64,000 nucleotides of DNA from Winogradskyella endarachnes (GCF_009741275.1 NZ_WOWS01000001.1:682001-746000), one strand, 5' to 3'; positions 8,758-18,749 are shown, numbered from the stretch's first letter. Notes: generated by a model not told the origin, from the letters alone. A program made the numbers and translations.

Positions 8758-10335
8758 TTATTTTGCAATATTTACTGCTCTAGTTTCTCTAATTACGGTA
8801 ACTTTTACTTGTCCTGGATACGTCATATCTGTTTGTATTTTCTGAGAAATCTCAAACGATAAACTAGCTGCCTTATCATCTGTAACTTTTTCACTTTCTA
8901 CAATTACACGTAATTCTCTACCTGCTTGTATTGCATAAGCCTTTTTAACTCCAGTAAACCCAAAGGCTACATCTTCTAAATCTTTTAAACGCTGTATGTA
9001 AGAATCTAAAACTTGACGTCTTGCGCCTGGTCTAGCACCAGAAATAGCATCACATACCTGTATAATTGGAGATAATAGAGTAGTCATTTCTATCTCATCG
9101 TGGTGTGCACCTATAGCATTACAAACTTCTGGTTTTTCACCATGCTTTTCTGCCCATTGCATTCCTAAAATAGCATGAGGTGTTTCTACATCTGTTTCAG
9201 AAGATGGCACTTTACCAATATCATGCAATAAACCAGCTCTTTTAGCTAATTTAGGATTTAAGCCTAATTCTGCAGCCATTACACCACAAAGTTTAGCCAC
9301 TTCTCTAGAGTGTTGTAATAAATTTTGTCCGTAAGAAGAACGGTATTTCATACGCCCTACCATTTTTATTAATTCAGGATGTAAACCATGAATTCCTAAA
9401 TCGATAACTGTGCGTTTACCAACTTCAATTATCTCTTGTTCAATTTGCTTCTCTGTTTTTCTAACAACTTCTTCAATTCTTGCAGGATGTATTCTTCCGT
9501 CAGTAACCAATTTGTGTAATGATAAACGTGCAATTTCTCGTCTAACAGAATCAAAACAAGATAAAATTATGGCTTCTGGTGTATCATCTACAATAATCTC
9601 AACACCTGTTGCTGCTTCAATTGCTCTAATATTTCTCCCTTCTCTACCAATAATTCGTCCTTTTACATCATCAGATTCTATATTAAATACAGACACACAA
9701 TTATCAACCGCTTCTTCTGTACCAATACGTTGAATGGTGTTTATAATTATCTTCTTAGCTTCTTGCTGTGCTGTTAGTTTGGCCTCTTCTATTCTATCTT
9801 GCACAAAAGCCATGGCATCTGTTCTAGCTTCCTCCTTAAGTGATTCTACTAACTGAGATTTAGCCTCTTCCGCGGATAATGCAGAGATAACTTCTAATTG
9901 TTTAATCTGGCTTTTATGTGCCTTTTCAATTTCTTCTTGTTTCTTTTCTAGGAAGTCGTTTCTATAATCGTAATCTTTAATTTTAGACTCTAAAGATTGA
10001 TTAGCTTTTTTCGATTTATTAAGCTCATTAGAAATTTGAGATTCTTTATCTCTAATTCGCTTTTCAGCTTCAGCCATTTTTTTATCTCGAGAAAGAATGA
10101 CTTTTTCGTGTTCTGCTTTTAACTCAATAAATTTTTCTTTTGCCTGAAGAATTTTATCTTTTTTTATAGATTCTCCATCTAACTTAGCTTGCTTTAATAT
10201 TGTTTTAGATTCACTTTCTGCATTTGCAATTAACTTAGATGCCTTACCTTTTTCTAAAGCTTTTGCTATAATAAATCCTAGTATTACTCCTAATACTACG
10301 GCCCCAACTATATATATAATTGTATTGCTGTCCAT
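8758..10335 (-). CDS. rny: Ribonuclease Y
   Basis: A 525-residue membrane-anchored endoribonuclease that starts mRNA decay. One membrane helix lies at about residues 5-25 ([19 protein letters not shown]). A long charged coiled coil follows to about 190. A KH domain has [15 protein letters not shown] with the RNA-contacting loop near 230-233. The HD domain has the metal-binding His371/Asp372 in LLHDIGKV. The C-terminal RNase Y domain ends in [14 protein letters not shown]. Length and order match the family. It lies downstream of zapA and the 6S-like RNA on the same strand. Confidence 0.96.
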   Translation of the reverse strand: MDSNTIIYIVGAVVLGVILGFIIAKALEKGKASKLIANAESESKTILKQAKLDGESIKKDKILQAKEKFIELKAEHEKVILSRDKKMAEAEKRIRDKESQISNELNKSKKANQSLESKIKDYDYRNDFLEKKQEEIEKAHKSQIKQLEVISALSAEEAKSQLVESLKEEARTDAMAFVQDRIEEAKLTAQQEAKKIIINTIQRIGTEEAVDNCVSVFNIESDDVKGRIIGREGRNIRAIEAATGVEIIVDDTPEAIILSCFDSVRREIARLSLHKLVTDGRIHPARIEEVVRKTEKQIEQEIIEVGKRTVIDLGIHGLHPELIKMVGRMKYRSSYGQNLLQHSREVAKLCGVMAAELGLNPKLAKRAGLLHDIGKVPSSETDVETPHAILGMQWAEKHGEKPEVCNAIGAHHDEIEMTTLLSPIIQVCDAISGARPGARRQVLDSYIQRLKDLEDVAFGFTGVKKAYAIQAGRELRVIVESEKVTDDKAASLSFEISQKIQTDMTYPGQVKVTVIRETRAVNIAK

Positions 10336-10358
10336 TGTTTGTTGTTTAGTTTAGTATA

Positions 10359-10556
10359 TAAAAAAAGCCTATATCAGTTAGCGGTTTTGTATAAACTCCT
10401 TAAAAACAAGTTTAGGGCTAACAAGCTGATCAAAAATCTGTCTAAGATACTGAAACAAGTTCAGTACTAACAGCACGATTTTACAACTTAAACTCACCCT
10501 TTTTAAAGAATTGATCGTTGAGTTTATCAAAAAATGTAACTAATATAGGCAGTAAC
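10359..10556 (-). ncRNA. ssrS: 6S-like regulatory RNA (6S-Flavo type candidate)
   Basis: The 248-base gap between zapA and rny folds on the minus strand as a long rod. GCCTATATTAGTTA at 10550-10537 pairs with TAACTGATATAGGC at 10380-10367, 14 base pairs with one G-U. An inner pair, ATAAACTC at 10527-10520 with GAGTTTAT at 10398-10391, shares the same centre. A 7-bp apical hairpin at 10448-10466 (TACTGAA/TTCAGTA) closes it. A T-run follows the last stem at 10366-10359. A closed terminal stem, open middle and apical hairpin of about 190 bases is the 6S RNA plan, and 6S lies directly downstream of zapA in E. coli too. In that class the RNA binds RNA polymerase holoenzyme. Exact ends are my estimate. 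Confidence 0.72.
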
Positions 10557-10583
10557 CTTATTTTATTTTAAAGAACGTACGAG

Positions 10584-10871
10584 TTAAATATGCTCATTTA
10601 AAAGTTCATTTAAAGCCTGTAACTTTTCTTGAACCTCCACATTTACATACTCTTTATCAATAGATTTTTGCTCTACTTGAGCCGCAAACTGTAAAGCACA
10701 CATGGCCAAAACATCTTGCTTATCTCTTACAGAGTAATTCTGCTCAAATTGCCCAATCATAGCTTCAATTTTCTTTGTAGCTTTTCGCAAACCTTCTTCT
10801 TGAGCCGGATTTATCGTTAGCGGATAAACTCTATTAGCTATAGAAAGTTTTATTTTTAATTGATCTGGCAT
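10584..10871 (-). CDS. zapA: Cell division protein ZapA
   Basis: A 95-residue protein with the ZapA pattern: an N-terminal strand region (KIKLSIANRVYPLTI) followed by a long helix (EEGLRKATKKIEAMIGQFE) and a C-terminal coiled coil with ALQFAAQVEQ. ZapA binds FtsZ and bundles its filaments at the division ring. It follows a coiled-coil gene by 18 bases, with which it likely forms an operon, and is followed by the 6S-like RNA. Confidence 0.9.
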   Translation of the reverse strand: MPDQLKIKLSIANRVYPLTINPAQEEGLRKATKKIEAMIGQFEQNYSVRDKQDVLAMCALQFAAQVEQKSIDKEYVNVEVQEKLQALNELLNEHI

Positions 10872-10889
10872 ATAATATATTTCCCAATT

Positions 10890-11180
10890 TTATTCAGATA
10901 ACTGACCAATACAATGGTCTATATCTCTAATTAGTGCATTTATTTTGAGCTTTGTTTCTCGTTTATTTTCGTCACTACCAAGCATTGAATTCGCTATTTT
11001 AAGAGTATCATATTTATCTACCCAATCAGCAATTTCTTCTTGCTGCTCCAAAAGCTTTTGTTGCTGCTTTTCTAATTGATCAGCGAGCTTAGCGTTGGTT
11101 TGTTTTAAAACTTCTTGCTTATGTAAAATCTTACTGATTTTATTCTCTAACGCATCAACAATGTCTTCTATTTTACTCAT
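10890..11180 (-). CDS. Small coiled-coil protein upstream of zapA, possible ZapB-like partner
   Basis: A 96-residue, nearly all-helical protein (IEDIVDALENKISKILHKQ, then KLADQLEKQQQKLLEQQEE) rich in Glu, Lys and Gln, with no signal peptide. It has a good promoter and lies 18 bases before zapA. By position and shape it could be a ZapB-like coiled-coil partner that links ZapA to other division proteins, but this is inference from context; I see no diagnostic motif. Similar short proteins are sometimes misannotated as tRNA synthetase fragments. Confidence 0.8.
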   Translation of the reverse strand: MSKIEDIVDALENKISKILHKQEVLKQTNAKLADQLEKQQQKLLEQQEEIADWVDKYDTLKIANSMLGSDENKRETKLKINALIRDIDHCIGQLSE

Positions 11181-11204
11181 TAAAGCAATTCAATACTATG
11201 TGAA

Positions 11205-11235
11205 CAAAGTTAACATACCTAATGTAAAAACCCAA
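11205..11235 (-). promoter_or_regulatory. Promoter of the coiled-coil - zapA operon
   Basis: On the minus strand TTG at 11235-11233 and TAACTTTG at 11212-11205 are 20 bases apart, an exact match to TTG-N17-23-TAnnTTTG, 24 bases before the start at 11180. Confidence 0.75.
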
Positions 11236-11347
11236 TTTTTTACAATTATTTTTTAATACTGTAATGTTAAAGGAATTAAATTGTTAGGCTTTTTTCACAA
11301 ATAAAAACTTTAAAAAGGGCGTATTAAAATATAAATTTTAGCTTAAA

Positions 11348-11355
11348 TAATTTTG
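11348..11355 (+). promoter_or_regulatory. Candidate -7 element for the M23 peptidase gene
   Basis: TAATTTTG matches TAnnTTTG exactly. It lies at the beginning of the longest open frame, which argues for the later ATG at 11454 as the translation start. Confidence 0.45.
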
Positions 11356-11453
11356 TGAGGCTAAAAAAGTTGATAATTACATTTAAAAATAATACACTTT
11401 TAACATTTGTAATTCGTTATCAAATTAATACTTTAGCTGTTCGAGTTGCATAT

Positions 11454-13142
11454 ATGAAACATTTTTTTCTATTTTTTTTACTTTCTTGCTCTATTTATGG
11501 CCAATCAAAGTACCCTCAAGATTATTTTAGAAATCCGTTAGATATTCCAATCGTTCTAGCTGGTACGTTTGCAGAATTACGTTCAACACATTTTCATGGT
11601 GGATTAGATATAAAAACTCAACAAAAAGTTGGATTAAAAGTTTATGCAGCGGCAGAAGGTTATGTGAGTAGAATTAAAATCTCGCATTACGGCTATGGTA
11701 AAGCCATTTATATTACGCATCCTAATGGGTACACAACGGTTTATGGGCATCTTCAAAAATTATCTAATCGTTTAGAAGAATACATTAAACAATGCCAATA
11801 CGACAAAGAAAGTTTTGAAGTTGAAGTTTTTCCTCATACCGAAGAACTCCTTATTCAACCAAACGAAGTAATTGCATATTCTGGTAATACTGGAAGCTCT
11901 GGTGGTCCGCATCTTCATTTTGAAATTAGAGATAATGAAGAACGACCAATGAATCCTTTACTGTTTGGTTTACAAGTAAAAGACACAAAAGCACCTTATG
12001 TTTCAGCTATATTTGCATATCCTAAGGACAAAAACGCTATTATTAACGGTAATAATAAACGTACACAATTACGCTTAATTCCTCAAAAATCTGGCGACTA
12101 TACTGTAGAAGAAATAACAGCTTATGGAAAAATAGGATTTGGAGTCACCTCTTATGATAAGCAAGATTTAGCACCAAATAATAACGGCGTAAGCAATATA
12201 CAAACCATCTACAACGGCAATAGGAGTTTTGAAATTGATTTTAAACGATTCAGTTTTGAAGAAACTAAACATATTAAACGTTTTATAGATTACGATTACT
12301 TTAAAACAAAAAAATCTAGAATTCAAAAGCTTTTTATAGAACCAAATAATCCATTGAGCATGTACAAAAATGTCAATGACAACGGTTATATTTTAGTTGA
12401 AGATAGTACTGCTAACGTTTATAAAATAAGAATTAGAGATTATCATAATAACGAAACTTGGGTAACTATACCTGTAAAAGGAAAACCAGAAACTATTGTA
12501 CAAGATAGTATTAGCGACCACACCAATAAATCACTTATTTACAGTGACAAAACAACAAATTTAAATTCTGGTTTAGTAAGCGTAAATTTTTATGAAAATA
12601 CGCTATATGATGATACTTATATAGATTTTAAAGTGAGTTCTGACACACTTTTTCTTCATGAAGATAAAATTCCAATTCAAAAGAATTTCTATATTAATTA
12701 CGATTTAAGCAATTACAAAACCGAACATTTAAATAAAATTTTCATTGCTAATCTGCATGGTTATTACAAAAAGCCAAGTTATATTACAACCACAAGAAAG
12801 GGTAAAATTTTAAGTGCAAAAAGCAAAAAATTTGGTACTTATGCTTTGGCAATGGACACGGTTGCACCGACTATTAAACCAATTAATTTTCAAGATAAAA
12901 AGTGGCTCAGTAAATACCGTTATTTAAAAGTTAAAATTACTGATGATTTATCTGGCATTAGTAAATATAGGGCTTCTGTTAATGGAAACTGGATTTTAAT
13001 GGAATATGATTATAAAACCAATACCTTAATACACGATTTTAATGATAATATCGTTAAAGATACTAAGAACGAATTAAAGATAATTGTAACCGATAATGTT
13101 GGAAATAGTTCTACATTTGAAGCTATATTTTACAGAAAATAA
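11454..13142 (+). CDS. Secreted M23-family metallopeptidase
   Basis: A 562-residue exported protein from the ATG at 11454 (MKHFFLFFLLSCSIYGQ, a signal peptide). The frame is open back to 11355, but that part has no signal sequence and overlaps a promoter-like element. The LytM/M23 zinc domain is N-terminal: HFHGGLD supplies the first His and Asp, and GPHLHFEIRD the HxH pair. The family cleaves peptide cross-links in peptidoglycan. The rest, about 350 residues, is beta-rich and of unknown fold, with Bacteroidota-style surface features. The TonB receptor gene starts 11 bases after it, so the two are probably co-transcribed. Confidence 0.9.
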   Translation: MKHFFLFFLLSCSIYGQSKYPQDYFRNPLDIPIVLAGTFAELRSTHFHGGLDIKTQQKVGLKVYAAAEGYVSRIKISHYGYGKAIYITHPNGYTTVYGHLQKLSNRLEEYIKQCQYDKESFEVEVFPHTEELLIQPNEVIAYSGNTGSSGGPHLHFEIRDNEERPMNPLLFGLQVKDTKAPYVSAIFAYPKDKNAIINGNNKRTQLRLIPQKSGDYTVEEITAYGKIGFGVTSYDKQDLAPNNNGVSNIQTIYNGNRSFEIDFKRFSFEETKHIKRFIDYDYFKTKKSRIQKLFIEPNNPLSMYKNVNDNGYILVEDSTANVYKIRIRDYHNNETWVTIPVKGKPETIVQDSISDHTNKSLIYSDKTTNLNSGLVSVNFYENTLYDDTYIDFKVSSDTLFLHEDKIPIQKNFYINYDLSNYKTEHLNKIFIANLHGYYKKPSYITTTRKGKILSAKSKKFGTYALAMDTVAPTIKPINFQDKKWLSKYRYLKVKITDDLSGISKYRASVNGNWILMEYDYKTNTLIHDFNDNIVKDTKNELKIIVTDNVGNSSTFEAIFYRK

Positions 13143-13153
13143 AACTACCCTAT

Positions 13154-15619
13154 TTGAAACGCTTACACTTAACCATCCTAACAAGCTTACTTTTTAGTAT
13201 GCTATCATTTTCGCAAACCGCTATTGTGAGAGGTGTTATTTTAGATGAAGGAAATACACCAATTGAAAATGTAAACATTAAAGCAAGCACCGGAGAAGGC
13301 ACAGCCACCAACAGCAATGGCTTTTACGAATTAAAAATACCTTATGGTGTAGAGGTAACCGTGGTATTTACACATATCTCTCATGAGCGTATTGAGCAGA
13401 AATTTTTATTAAAAAATGGGCAAGAATTAGAATTCAACCCTATGATGTTGTTAGAGGTAGAACAAATATCTACAGTAGTAATTAACACAAATACAAGATT
13501 AAAGGTAGAAGGCGTTACCTCTATTTCTCCACAAATGCTTAGAACTATAAAAGGGGCACAACCAGGTGTAGAAAATATTTTAAAAACATTACCTGGTGTT
13601 AATATTTCTAATGAATTAAGCACGCAATATTCGGTAAGAGGTGGAAATTTTGATGAAAATCTTGTTTACGTTAACGAAATAGAAGTATATAGACCTTTTT
13701 TAATTCGTTCTGGTAACCAAGAAGGTTTAAGCTTTGTTAATACAGATTTAGTACATAATGTAGATTTTTCTGCCGGTGGTTTTCAGGCTAAGTATGGTGA
13801 TAAATTATCCTCAGTTTTAGATATAACTTATCGTAATCCTGTAGATTTTGGATTAAAAGCAGATTTAAGTTTACTCGGCGGAAGCCTTGCAGCCGAAACC
13901 GTTTCTAAAGATGGAAAATTTTCTGGTATTGCGGGTGTTCGATACAGAGATAATAGTTTATTGTTAAACAGTTTAGAAACTGAAGGCAATGTAGAACCTG
14001 TGTTTGCAGATGCTCAAACTTTTTTAACTTATAGATTTACAAGTAAGTTTCATGTTAATTTTTTAGGGAATATTTCATTAAATAAATACAACTTTCAACC
14101 AGAAAATAGACAAACTAATTTTGGAACAATCTCTGACCCTGTGGCACTTTTAGTATTTTATGAAGGTCAAGAAAAAGACGAATACCAAACCTATTTTGGT
14201 GCTTTAAAAGCTAATTATTTTATAAACGAAAATTTAACTTTAAAATTAATAGGTTCTGCGTACCAAACAACGGAACAAGAATATTTTGACATATTAGCAC
14301 AATACCGATTAGGCGAAGTAAATACAAATATTGGAGATGAAGATTTAGGTGAAGTGGAATTTAGCGAAGGTATTGGGTCTCAATTAACGCATGCTCGTAA
14401 TGATTTAGATGCATTTATAGTTAATGTAGAACATAGAGGTGATTATAAAATTGACGAAGAAAGCACATTAGAATGGTCTGTAAAATACACCAATGAAGAT
14501 ATCAGAGACCGTTTAGTTGAATATGAAATCATTGATTCAGCCGGATTTTCAATTAGGCCACCTCGTTTTAGTCAGCCAAATAATCAACCCTACGAATCTT
14601 TCTCTGGTCCATTAACCGCTTATGAGAACATTAGAGCTTTAAATAGAGTTTCGATTGATAGATTTCAAGCCTTTGTGCAATATAGCAAAAGTACAGATTG
14701 GAATGGAAGCGAAGTTTTTTATAATGCAGGTCTTAGAACACATAGTTGGTCTGTTAGTGGAGATGTTGAAAGTAGTAAAACACAAACGGTGTTTAGTCCA
14801 AGAGCGCAATTTGCAATAAAACCCAATTGGGAAAAAGACGTATTATTTAGAATTGCAGGTGGTTTATACTACCAACCACCTTTTTATAGAGAATTAAGAG
14901 ATTCTACTGGTACTGTACAGCCAGATGTTAAAGCACAACAATCTTATCATATTGTTTTAGATAACGAGCAAAGTTTTGAAATTTGGGACAGACCCTTTAA
15001 ACTGGTTATAGAAGGCTATTACAAAGGTATGACAGATGTAAATCCTTATACTTTAGAAAATGTAAGAATACGTTATAGCGCTGACAATAATGCTAAAGCA
15101 TATGCTTATGGATTAGATTTAAGACTTAATGGTGAATTTGTACCTGGCACAGAATCGTGGTTTAGTTTTGGCTATTTAAAAACTGAAGAAAATATAGATG
15201 ATCGTGGCTATATTGCAAGACCTACCGATCAACGTTTAAAATTTGGTGCCTTGTTTCAAGATTATGTTCCTAATATGCCAGATTTAAAAATGTACCTCAA
15301 CTTAGTTTATAATACAGGTGTTCCGGGTGGCTCTCCTAGTTATGCAGACCCTTACGATTATCAAATAAGACTTAGAGATTATAGACGTGCAGATTTAGGT
15401 ATTTCTTATCAAGCGGTTAACCCAGAAAGGACGTATAATGCAAAATGGAAGAAATCAGTAAAAGAATTGTCTATTGGTTTTGAAATCTATAACATGTTTA
15501 ATAATCAAAATTCTATAACCAATACTTGGGTTAGAGATGTTTATAGTAAGGCGCAATATGCTATACCAAATTACCTAACACCACGCGTTTTTAACTTAAG
15601 ATTATCTGCCAGATTTTAA
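13154..15619 (+). CDS. TonB-dependent receptor with carboxypeptidase-regulatory-like domain
   Basis: An 821-residue outer-membrane receptor beginning at a TTG codon: reading from it gives a complete signal peptide (MKRLHLTILTSLLFSMLSFSQ), while the first ATG would cut it off. Domains: CarboxypepD_reg-like at about 21-110 (RGVILDEGNTPIENVNIKAS), a plug at about 115-230 (KTLPGVNISNELSTQYSVRGG), then a barrel ending in the typical aromatic LRLSARF. It takes up a ligand using TonB energy; there is no SusD partner, so a SusC polysaccharide role is unlikely and the ligand is unknown. It follows the M23 gene closely and meets the desulfurase gene tail to tail, 3 bases apart. Confidence 0.92.
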   Translation: MKRLHLTILTSLLFSMLSFSQTAIVRGVILDEGNTPIENVNIKASTGEGTATNSNGFYELKIPYGVEVTVVFTHISHERIEQKFLLKNGQELEFNPMMLLEVEQISTVVINTNTRLKVEGVTSISPQMLRTIKGAQPGVENILKTLPGVNISNELSTQYSVRGGNFDENLVYVNEIEVYRPFLIRSGNQEGLSFVNTDLVHNVDFSAGGFQAKYGDKLSSVLDITYRNPVDFGLKADLSLLGGSLAAETVSKDGKFSGIAGVRYRDNSLLLNSLETEGNVEPVFADAQTFLTYRFTSKFHVNFLGNISLNKYNFQPENRQTNFGTISDPVALLVFYEGQEKDEYQTYFGALKANYFINENLTLKLIGSAYQTTEQEYFDILAQYRLGEVNTNIGDEDLGEVEFSEGIGSQLTHARNDLDAFIVNVEHRGDYKIDEESTLEWSVKYTNEDIRDRLVEYEIIDSAGFSIRPPRFSQPNNQPYESFSGPLTAYENIRALNRVSIDRFQAFVQYSKSTDWNGSEVFYNAGLRTHSWSVSGDVESSKTQTVFSPRAQFAIKPNWEKDVLFRIAGGLYYQPPFYRELRDSTGTVQPDVKAQQSYHIVLDNEQSFEIWDRPFKLVIEGYYKGMTDVNPYTLENVRIRYSADNNAKAYAYGLDLRLNGEFVPGTESWFSFGYLKTEENIDDRGYIARPTDQRLKFGALFQDYVPNMPDLKMYLNLVYNTGVPGGSPSYADPYDYQIRLRDYRRADLGISYQAVNPERTYNAKWKKSVKELSIGFEIYNMFNNQNSITNTWVRDVYSKAQYAIPNYLTPRVFNLRLSARF

Positions 15620-15622
15620 TTC

Positions 15623-16768
15623 TTAAGTATTAGCAAACGCACTTAAGGTTTCAACCACATAATCAATTTCTTCTTTTGTATTATAAATACTGAATGAAAA
15701 ACGAACAGAAGGTTGTTTTAAATGTTCTTCTGTTAAAATCTCTGTTAATACGTGAGATTGCTGGCTACTTCCACTCTGGCAAGCACTTCCTCTAGAGCAA
15801 GCAATACCTTTTAAATCTAGTTGAAATTGCAACATACTTGTTTTTTCGGGTGCAATAGGCAAACATACATTGACCAAAGTATAAGTGCTATTTTTAGAGT
15901 CTGAACAACTCCCATTAAAACTAACATTTGGTAATTTAGATTTTATTTGTTCAATAAAGTAATTCTTTAAATCAAATACGTATGCCTTATCATTTTCAAG
16001 ATTAGTATATGCTATTTTTAGAGCCTCATCCATACCCACAATATTATGTATAGATTCTGTACCTGCTCTATAACCTCGCTCCTGCTCACCTCCAAATATT
16101 AAAGGTTTTAGACCAGATTCTTTTCTTATAAAACAAAACCCAACACCTTTGGGTCCATGAAATTTGTGCGCACTAGCCGCTAAAAAATCTAATGGAATTT
16201 TTTGTAAATCTATTGTATAATGTCCTACCGATTGCACAGTATCTGTATGAAACAATGCATTATTAGACTTACACATTTTAGCAACACGCTCTAAATCTAA
16301 AATATTACCAACTTCATTATTAATATGCATTAAACTCACAACAGCTTTATTGCTTTCTTGTAATAATTGCTCTAAATGCGTATAATCTACAAGACCACAA
16401 TCGTTTAGGTTGACATAGGTGATTTTTACATCATACTCTTTTTGTAACTGCTCGGCTGTATGTAAAACGGCATGGTGCTCTATTCTAGATGTAATTATTT
16501 CATTACATTCTAAATCTCTAACAGCACTTCGTAAAGCTAAATTATCCGCCTCTGTTCCTCCTGAGGTAAAAACAATCTCTGATGCGGCTACGTTAAAATA
16601 CGATGCAATATTCTTTCTACATTGCTCTAAAAGCGCCTTAGAAGAACGCCCAAAACTGTGCGTAGATGAGGCATTACCATAATGTTCTTGCAAAACTTTA
16701 GTCATGCGTTGTATCACCTCTGGTCTTATTGCTGTAGTTGCTGCGTTATCTAGATAAACCTGTTTCAT
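15623..16768 (-). CDS. Cysteine desulfurase, NifS/IscS family
   Basis: A 381-residue PLP enzyme that takes sulfur from cysteine for Fe-S clusters and thio-modified tRNA. The start MKQVYLDNAATT is typical. TSGGTEADN at 68-76 and HTDTVQSVGH lead to the PLP lysine K202 in SAHKFHGPKG. The active cysteine is C330 in SRGSACQSGS, with C324 six residues before. The catalytic loop length is like IscS/NifS rather than the SufS type. No isc or suf genes are adjacent. Stops are 3 bases from the end of the TonB receptor gene. Confidence 0.93.
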   Translation of the reverse strand: MKQVYLDNAATTAIRPEVIQRMTKVLQEHYGNASSTHSFGRSSKALLEQCRKNIASYFNVAASEIVFTSGGTEADNLALRSAVRDLECNEIITSRIEHHAVLHTAEQLQKEYDVKITYVNLNDCGLVDYTHLEQLLQESNKAVVSLMHINNEVGNILDLERVAKMCKSNNALFHTDTVQSVGHYTIDLQKIPLDFLAASAHKFHGPKGVGFCFIRKESGLKPLIFGGEQERGYRAGTESIHNIVGMDEALKIAYTNLENDKAYVFDLKNYFIEQIKSKLPNVSFNGSCSDSKNSTYTLVNVCLPIAPEKTSMLQFQLDLKGIACSRGSACQSGSSQQSHVLTEILTEEHLKQPSVRFSFSIYNTKEEIDYVVETLSAFANT

Positions 16769-16927
16769 GGCACAAAAATATCTTAAATAAAATTATTTAG
16801 ATAATGCAACGTTATAATTTTACAAATCGTTTATTTTTGTTCAAATTGAAATTGTATTAGATTTAATTTAGAAACATTGACATACAATTTTTAAATAGAA
16901 ACAGCTGTAAGAAATACATATCCTTTT

Positions 16928-17899
16928 ATGAAACGTCATTTATATATCTTTTTTTGTTTAGTCTTATTAGTGTCTTGTGATGATGGTGATATTTTTACTA
17001 TTGATTTAGATTTTGAAGGCGAATTAGAACGCTGTGAAAACGACATCGATTCTTATATAATATACGACACCAGAGATTCCCCAAACGAGGCATTATTACT
17101 AATTATAGAGCGAGACGACGCTAATGAGTTATTGTTTACAACACCTACAATCACAGATGTACCGACAGAATTAACAATTTCAGAAACCGGTGAAACTCAA
17201 TTTATTTTTAGATCCTTTAATAGAGCTCTTGAAGATGATGAACTTTGTGATATTATTCCTCCAGGGGATTTAGTTATAACCGACGATGACTATGCCGATA
17301 GTGGAACCGTATACGTTACTACAACTGTAGAAGATGATGATAACGATGGGTTAACAAACGAATACGAAGGCTTATCTGGTGAAGCCTCTGCGGATGGTAT
17401 TTACTGGGATTCTTTAGATTCTGATGAAGACGGCATACCAGATTATATAGACCAAGACGATGACAACGATAATGTATTAACAATTTATGAAATTGATACC
17501 GACGAATTAGATGATGATGGTAACCCTACAAACATACTTGATACTGATGAGGACGGTACTCCAGATTATTTAGATGATGATGACGATGGTGATGGTGTTC
17601 TTACAAGACTAGAAGATTTAAGTGAAGATGGCCAAGACCCAAGAGCTTTTGATAATTATGTAACTAACACAGAAGGCATTGATATATATCGTTATTTATA
17701 CAATTATAATGATGGGGTTATCAACGCAAATGAAGAATTTGAAGACACAGGATTTATCTATAATATTTATACAAGATCAGTAACAACAAGTTTTATTATA
17801 GAAAACGCAGGTTTTGAAATAATAAGTTCAGACTATATAGATTTTGGGACTTTTGAAAACTCTTTTGACATCACTAACGAACCAGAAGATGAAGATTAA
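16928..17899 (+). CDS. Lipoprotein with acidic calcium-binding-like repeats
   Basis: A 323-residue protein with a lipoprotein signal (MKRHLYIFFCLVLLVSC, lipid Cys17). The middle has DDDNDGLTNEYE, DSDEDGIPDYIDQDDDND and DTDEDGTPDYLDDDDDGDG, repeats like thrombospondin type 3 / EF-hand-like loops that bind calcium in secreted proteins. It is strongly acidic throughout. The role is unknown; such proteins sit in the outer membrane of many Flavobacteriaceae. Its last 4 bases overlap the end of the convergent Smr-domain gene. Confidence 0.85.
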   Translation: MKRHLYIFFCLVLLVSCDDGDIFTIDLDFEGELERCENDIDSYIIYDTRDSPNEALLLIIERDDANELLFTTPTITDVPTELTISETGETQFIFRSFNRALEDDELCDIIPPGDLVITDDDYADSGTVYVTTTVEDDDNDGLTNEYEGLSGEASADGIYWDSLDSDEDGIPDYIDQDDDNDNVLTIYEIDTDELDDDGNPTNILDTDEDGTPDYLDDDDDGDGVLTRLEDLSEDGQDPRAFDNYVTNTEGIDIYRYLYNYNDGVINANEEFEDTGFIYNIYTRSVTTSFIIENAGFEIISSDYIDFGTFENSFDITNEPEDED

Positions 17900-18453
17900 G
17901 GCGCAACGTTTTGAAGAATTCTAACTTCCGTGGCACCTAAGCCATAAGTTTTATAATCGGCATCATAATATCTTACATTGTTATAACGACTAAATAAGGT
18001 TTCTAATTCTTGCTTTAGCACGCCTTCTCCTACGCCATGTATAAATACAATTTTAGGAATACGTTTTCTAATAGCAAATTCTAATTGACCTCTGGCAGTA
18101 TCTAATTGAAGATTGAGCATTTGAAAATTAGTCATGCCACGAGATGATTTAGTTAAATGGTGAATGTGTAAATCTACTTCAAACTTTGGTGCATTTCTTT
18201 CTTTAGGTTTAACGGCTGGTGCCGACTTTCGTTTTTTAGATTCTTTTTCTTTTTTTACAACATCAAAATCTGTGTTATATACTGCATTTTCTAATGAATT
18301 ACCAGAAGCTGAAATCATTAACTCATGGGCTTCAAATTGCAAATCAAAACCATCAATATCTTCAACAGTAATTAAATTTTCAGAAATTTTAGTAATAATC
18401 CCTGTTATAGCATCATCAATGGTTTCAACTGTATCACCTACTTTAAATTTCAT
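17896..18453 (-). CDS. Smr-domain protein (MutS2 C-terminal-like, DUF2027-like)
   Basis: A 185-residue protein. An N-terminal small beta domain (KVGDTVETIDDAITGIITKI) is followed by a basic linker (KKEKESKKRKSAPAVKPKE) and a C-terminal Smr domain with VDLHIHHL at about 109-116 and IVFIHGVGEGVLKQEL. Smr domains of MutS2 type are nickases or RNA-cleaving modules; here there is no MutS ATPase part, so it is a stand-alone Smr. Its start lies inside the end of the upstream small membrane gene, 11 bases overlap, so the two are translationally coupled. Confidence 0.85.
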   Translation of the reverse strand: MKFKVGDTVETIDDAITGIITKISENLITVEDIDGFDLQFEAHELMISASGNSLENAVYNTDFDVVKKEKESKKRKSAPAVKPKERNAPKFEVDLHIHHLTKSSRGMTNFQMLNLQLDTARGQLEFAIRKRIPKIVFIHGVGEGVLKQELETLFSRYNNVRYYDADYKTYGLGATEVRILQNVAP

Positions 18454-18658
18454 CTTTCATTTCAGTTTTAACAAATGGTTCTTCTGGCTTTTCCGATTTA
18501 CTCGGAATATTTCTAGAGGTTCTGTAAACACCTAACATTAATAATACTATTCCTACTATTAATAAATAAGTGTTTTGCTTTTGTTCTGCATTTGCATAAA
18601 ATGCAATTAAACCACCAACTACGATACAGAAAAAATTTATAGATCTAGATATATTCAT
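18443..18658 (-). CDS. Small membrane protein, two predicted helices
   Basis: A 71-residue protein with two hydrophobic stretches (INFFCIVVGGLIAFYANA and TYLLIVGIVLLMLGVYRTS) and a charged cytoplasmic tail (SEKPEEPFVKTEMKDEI). I do not recognise the family. It overlaps the Smr-domain gene by 11 bases in a different frame, which supports it as a real, coupled gene. Function unknown. Confidence 0.7.
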   Translation of the reverse strand: MNISRSINFFCIVVGGLIAFYANAEQKQNTYLLIVGIVLLMLGVYRTSRNIPSKSEKPEEPFVKTEMKDEI

Positions 18659-18749
18659 AACTCATACTACGTTTACACTGCAAAAATAAGGTTTAGAAAA
18701 ATATTAACTGCAATTACCAAAATATTTAGCAAATCCTTACTTTAGCAAC

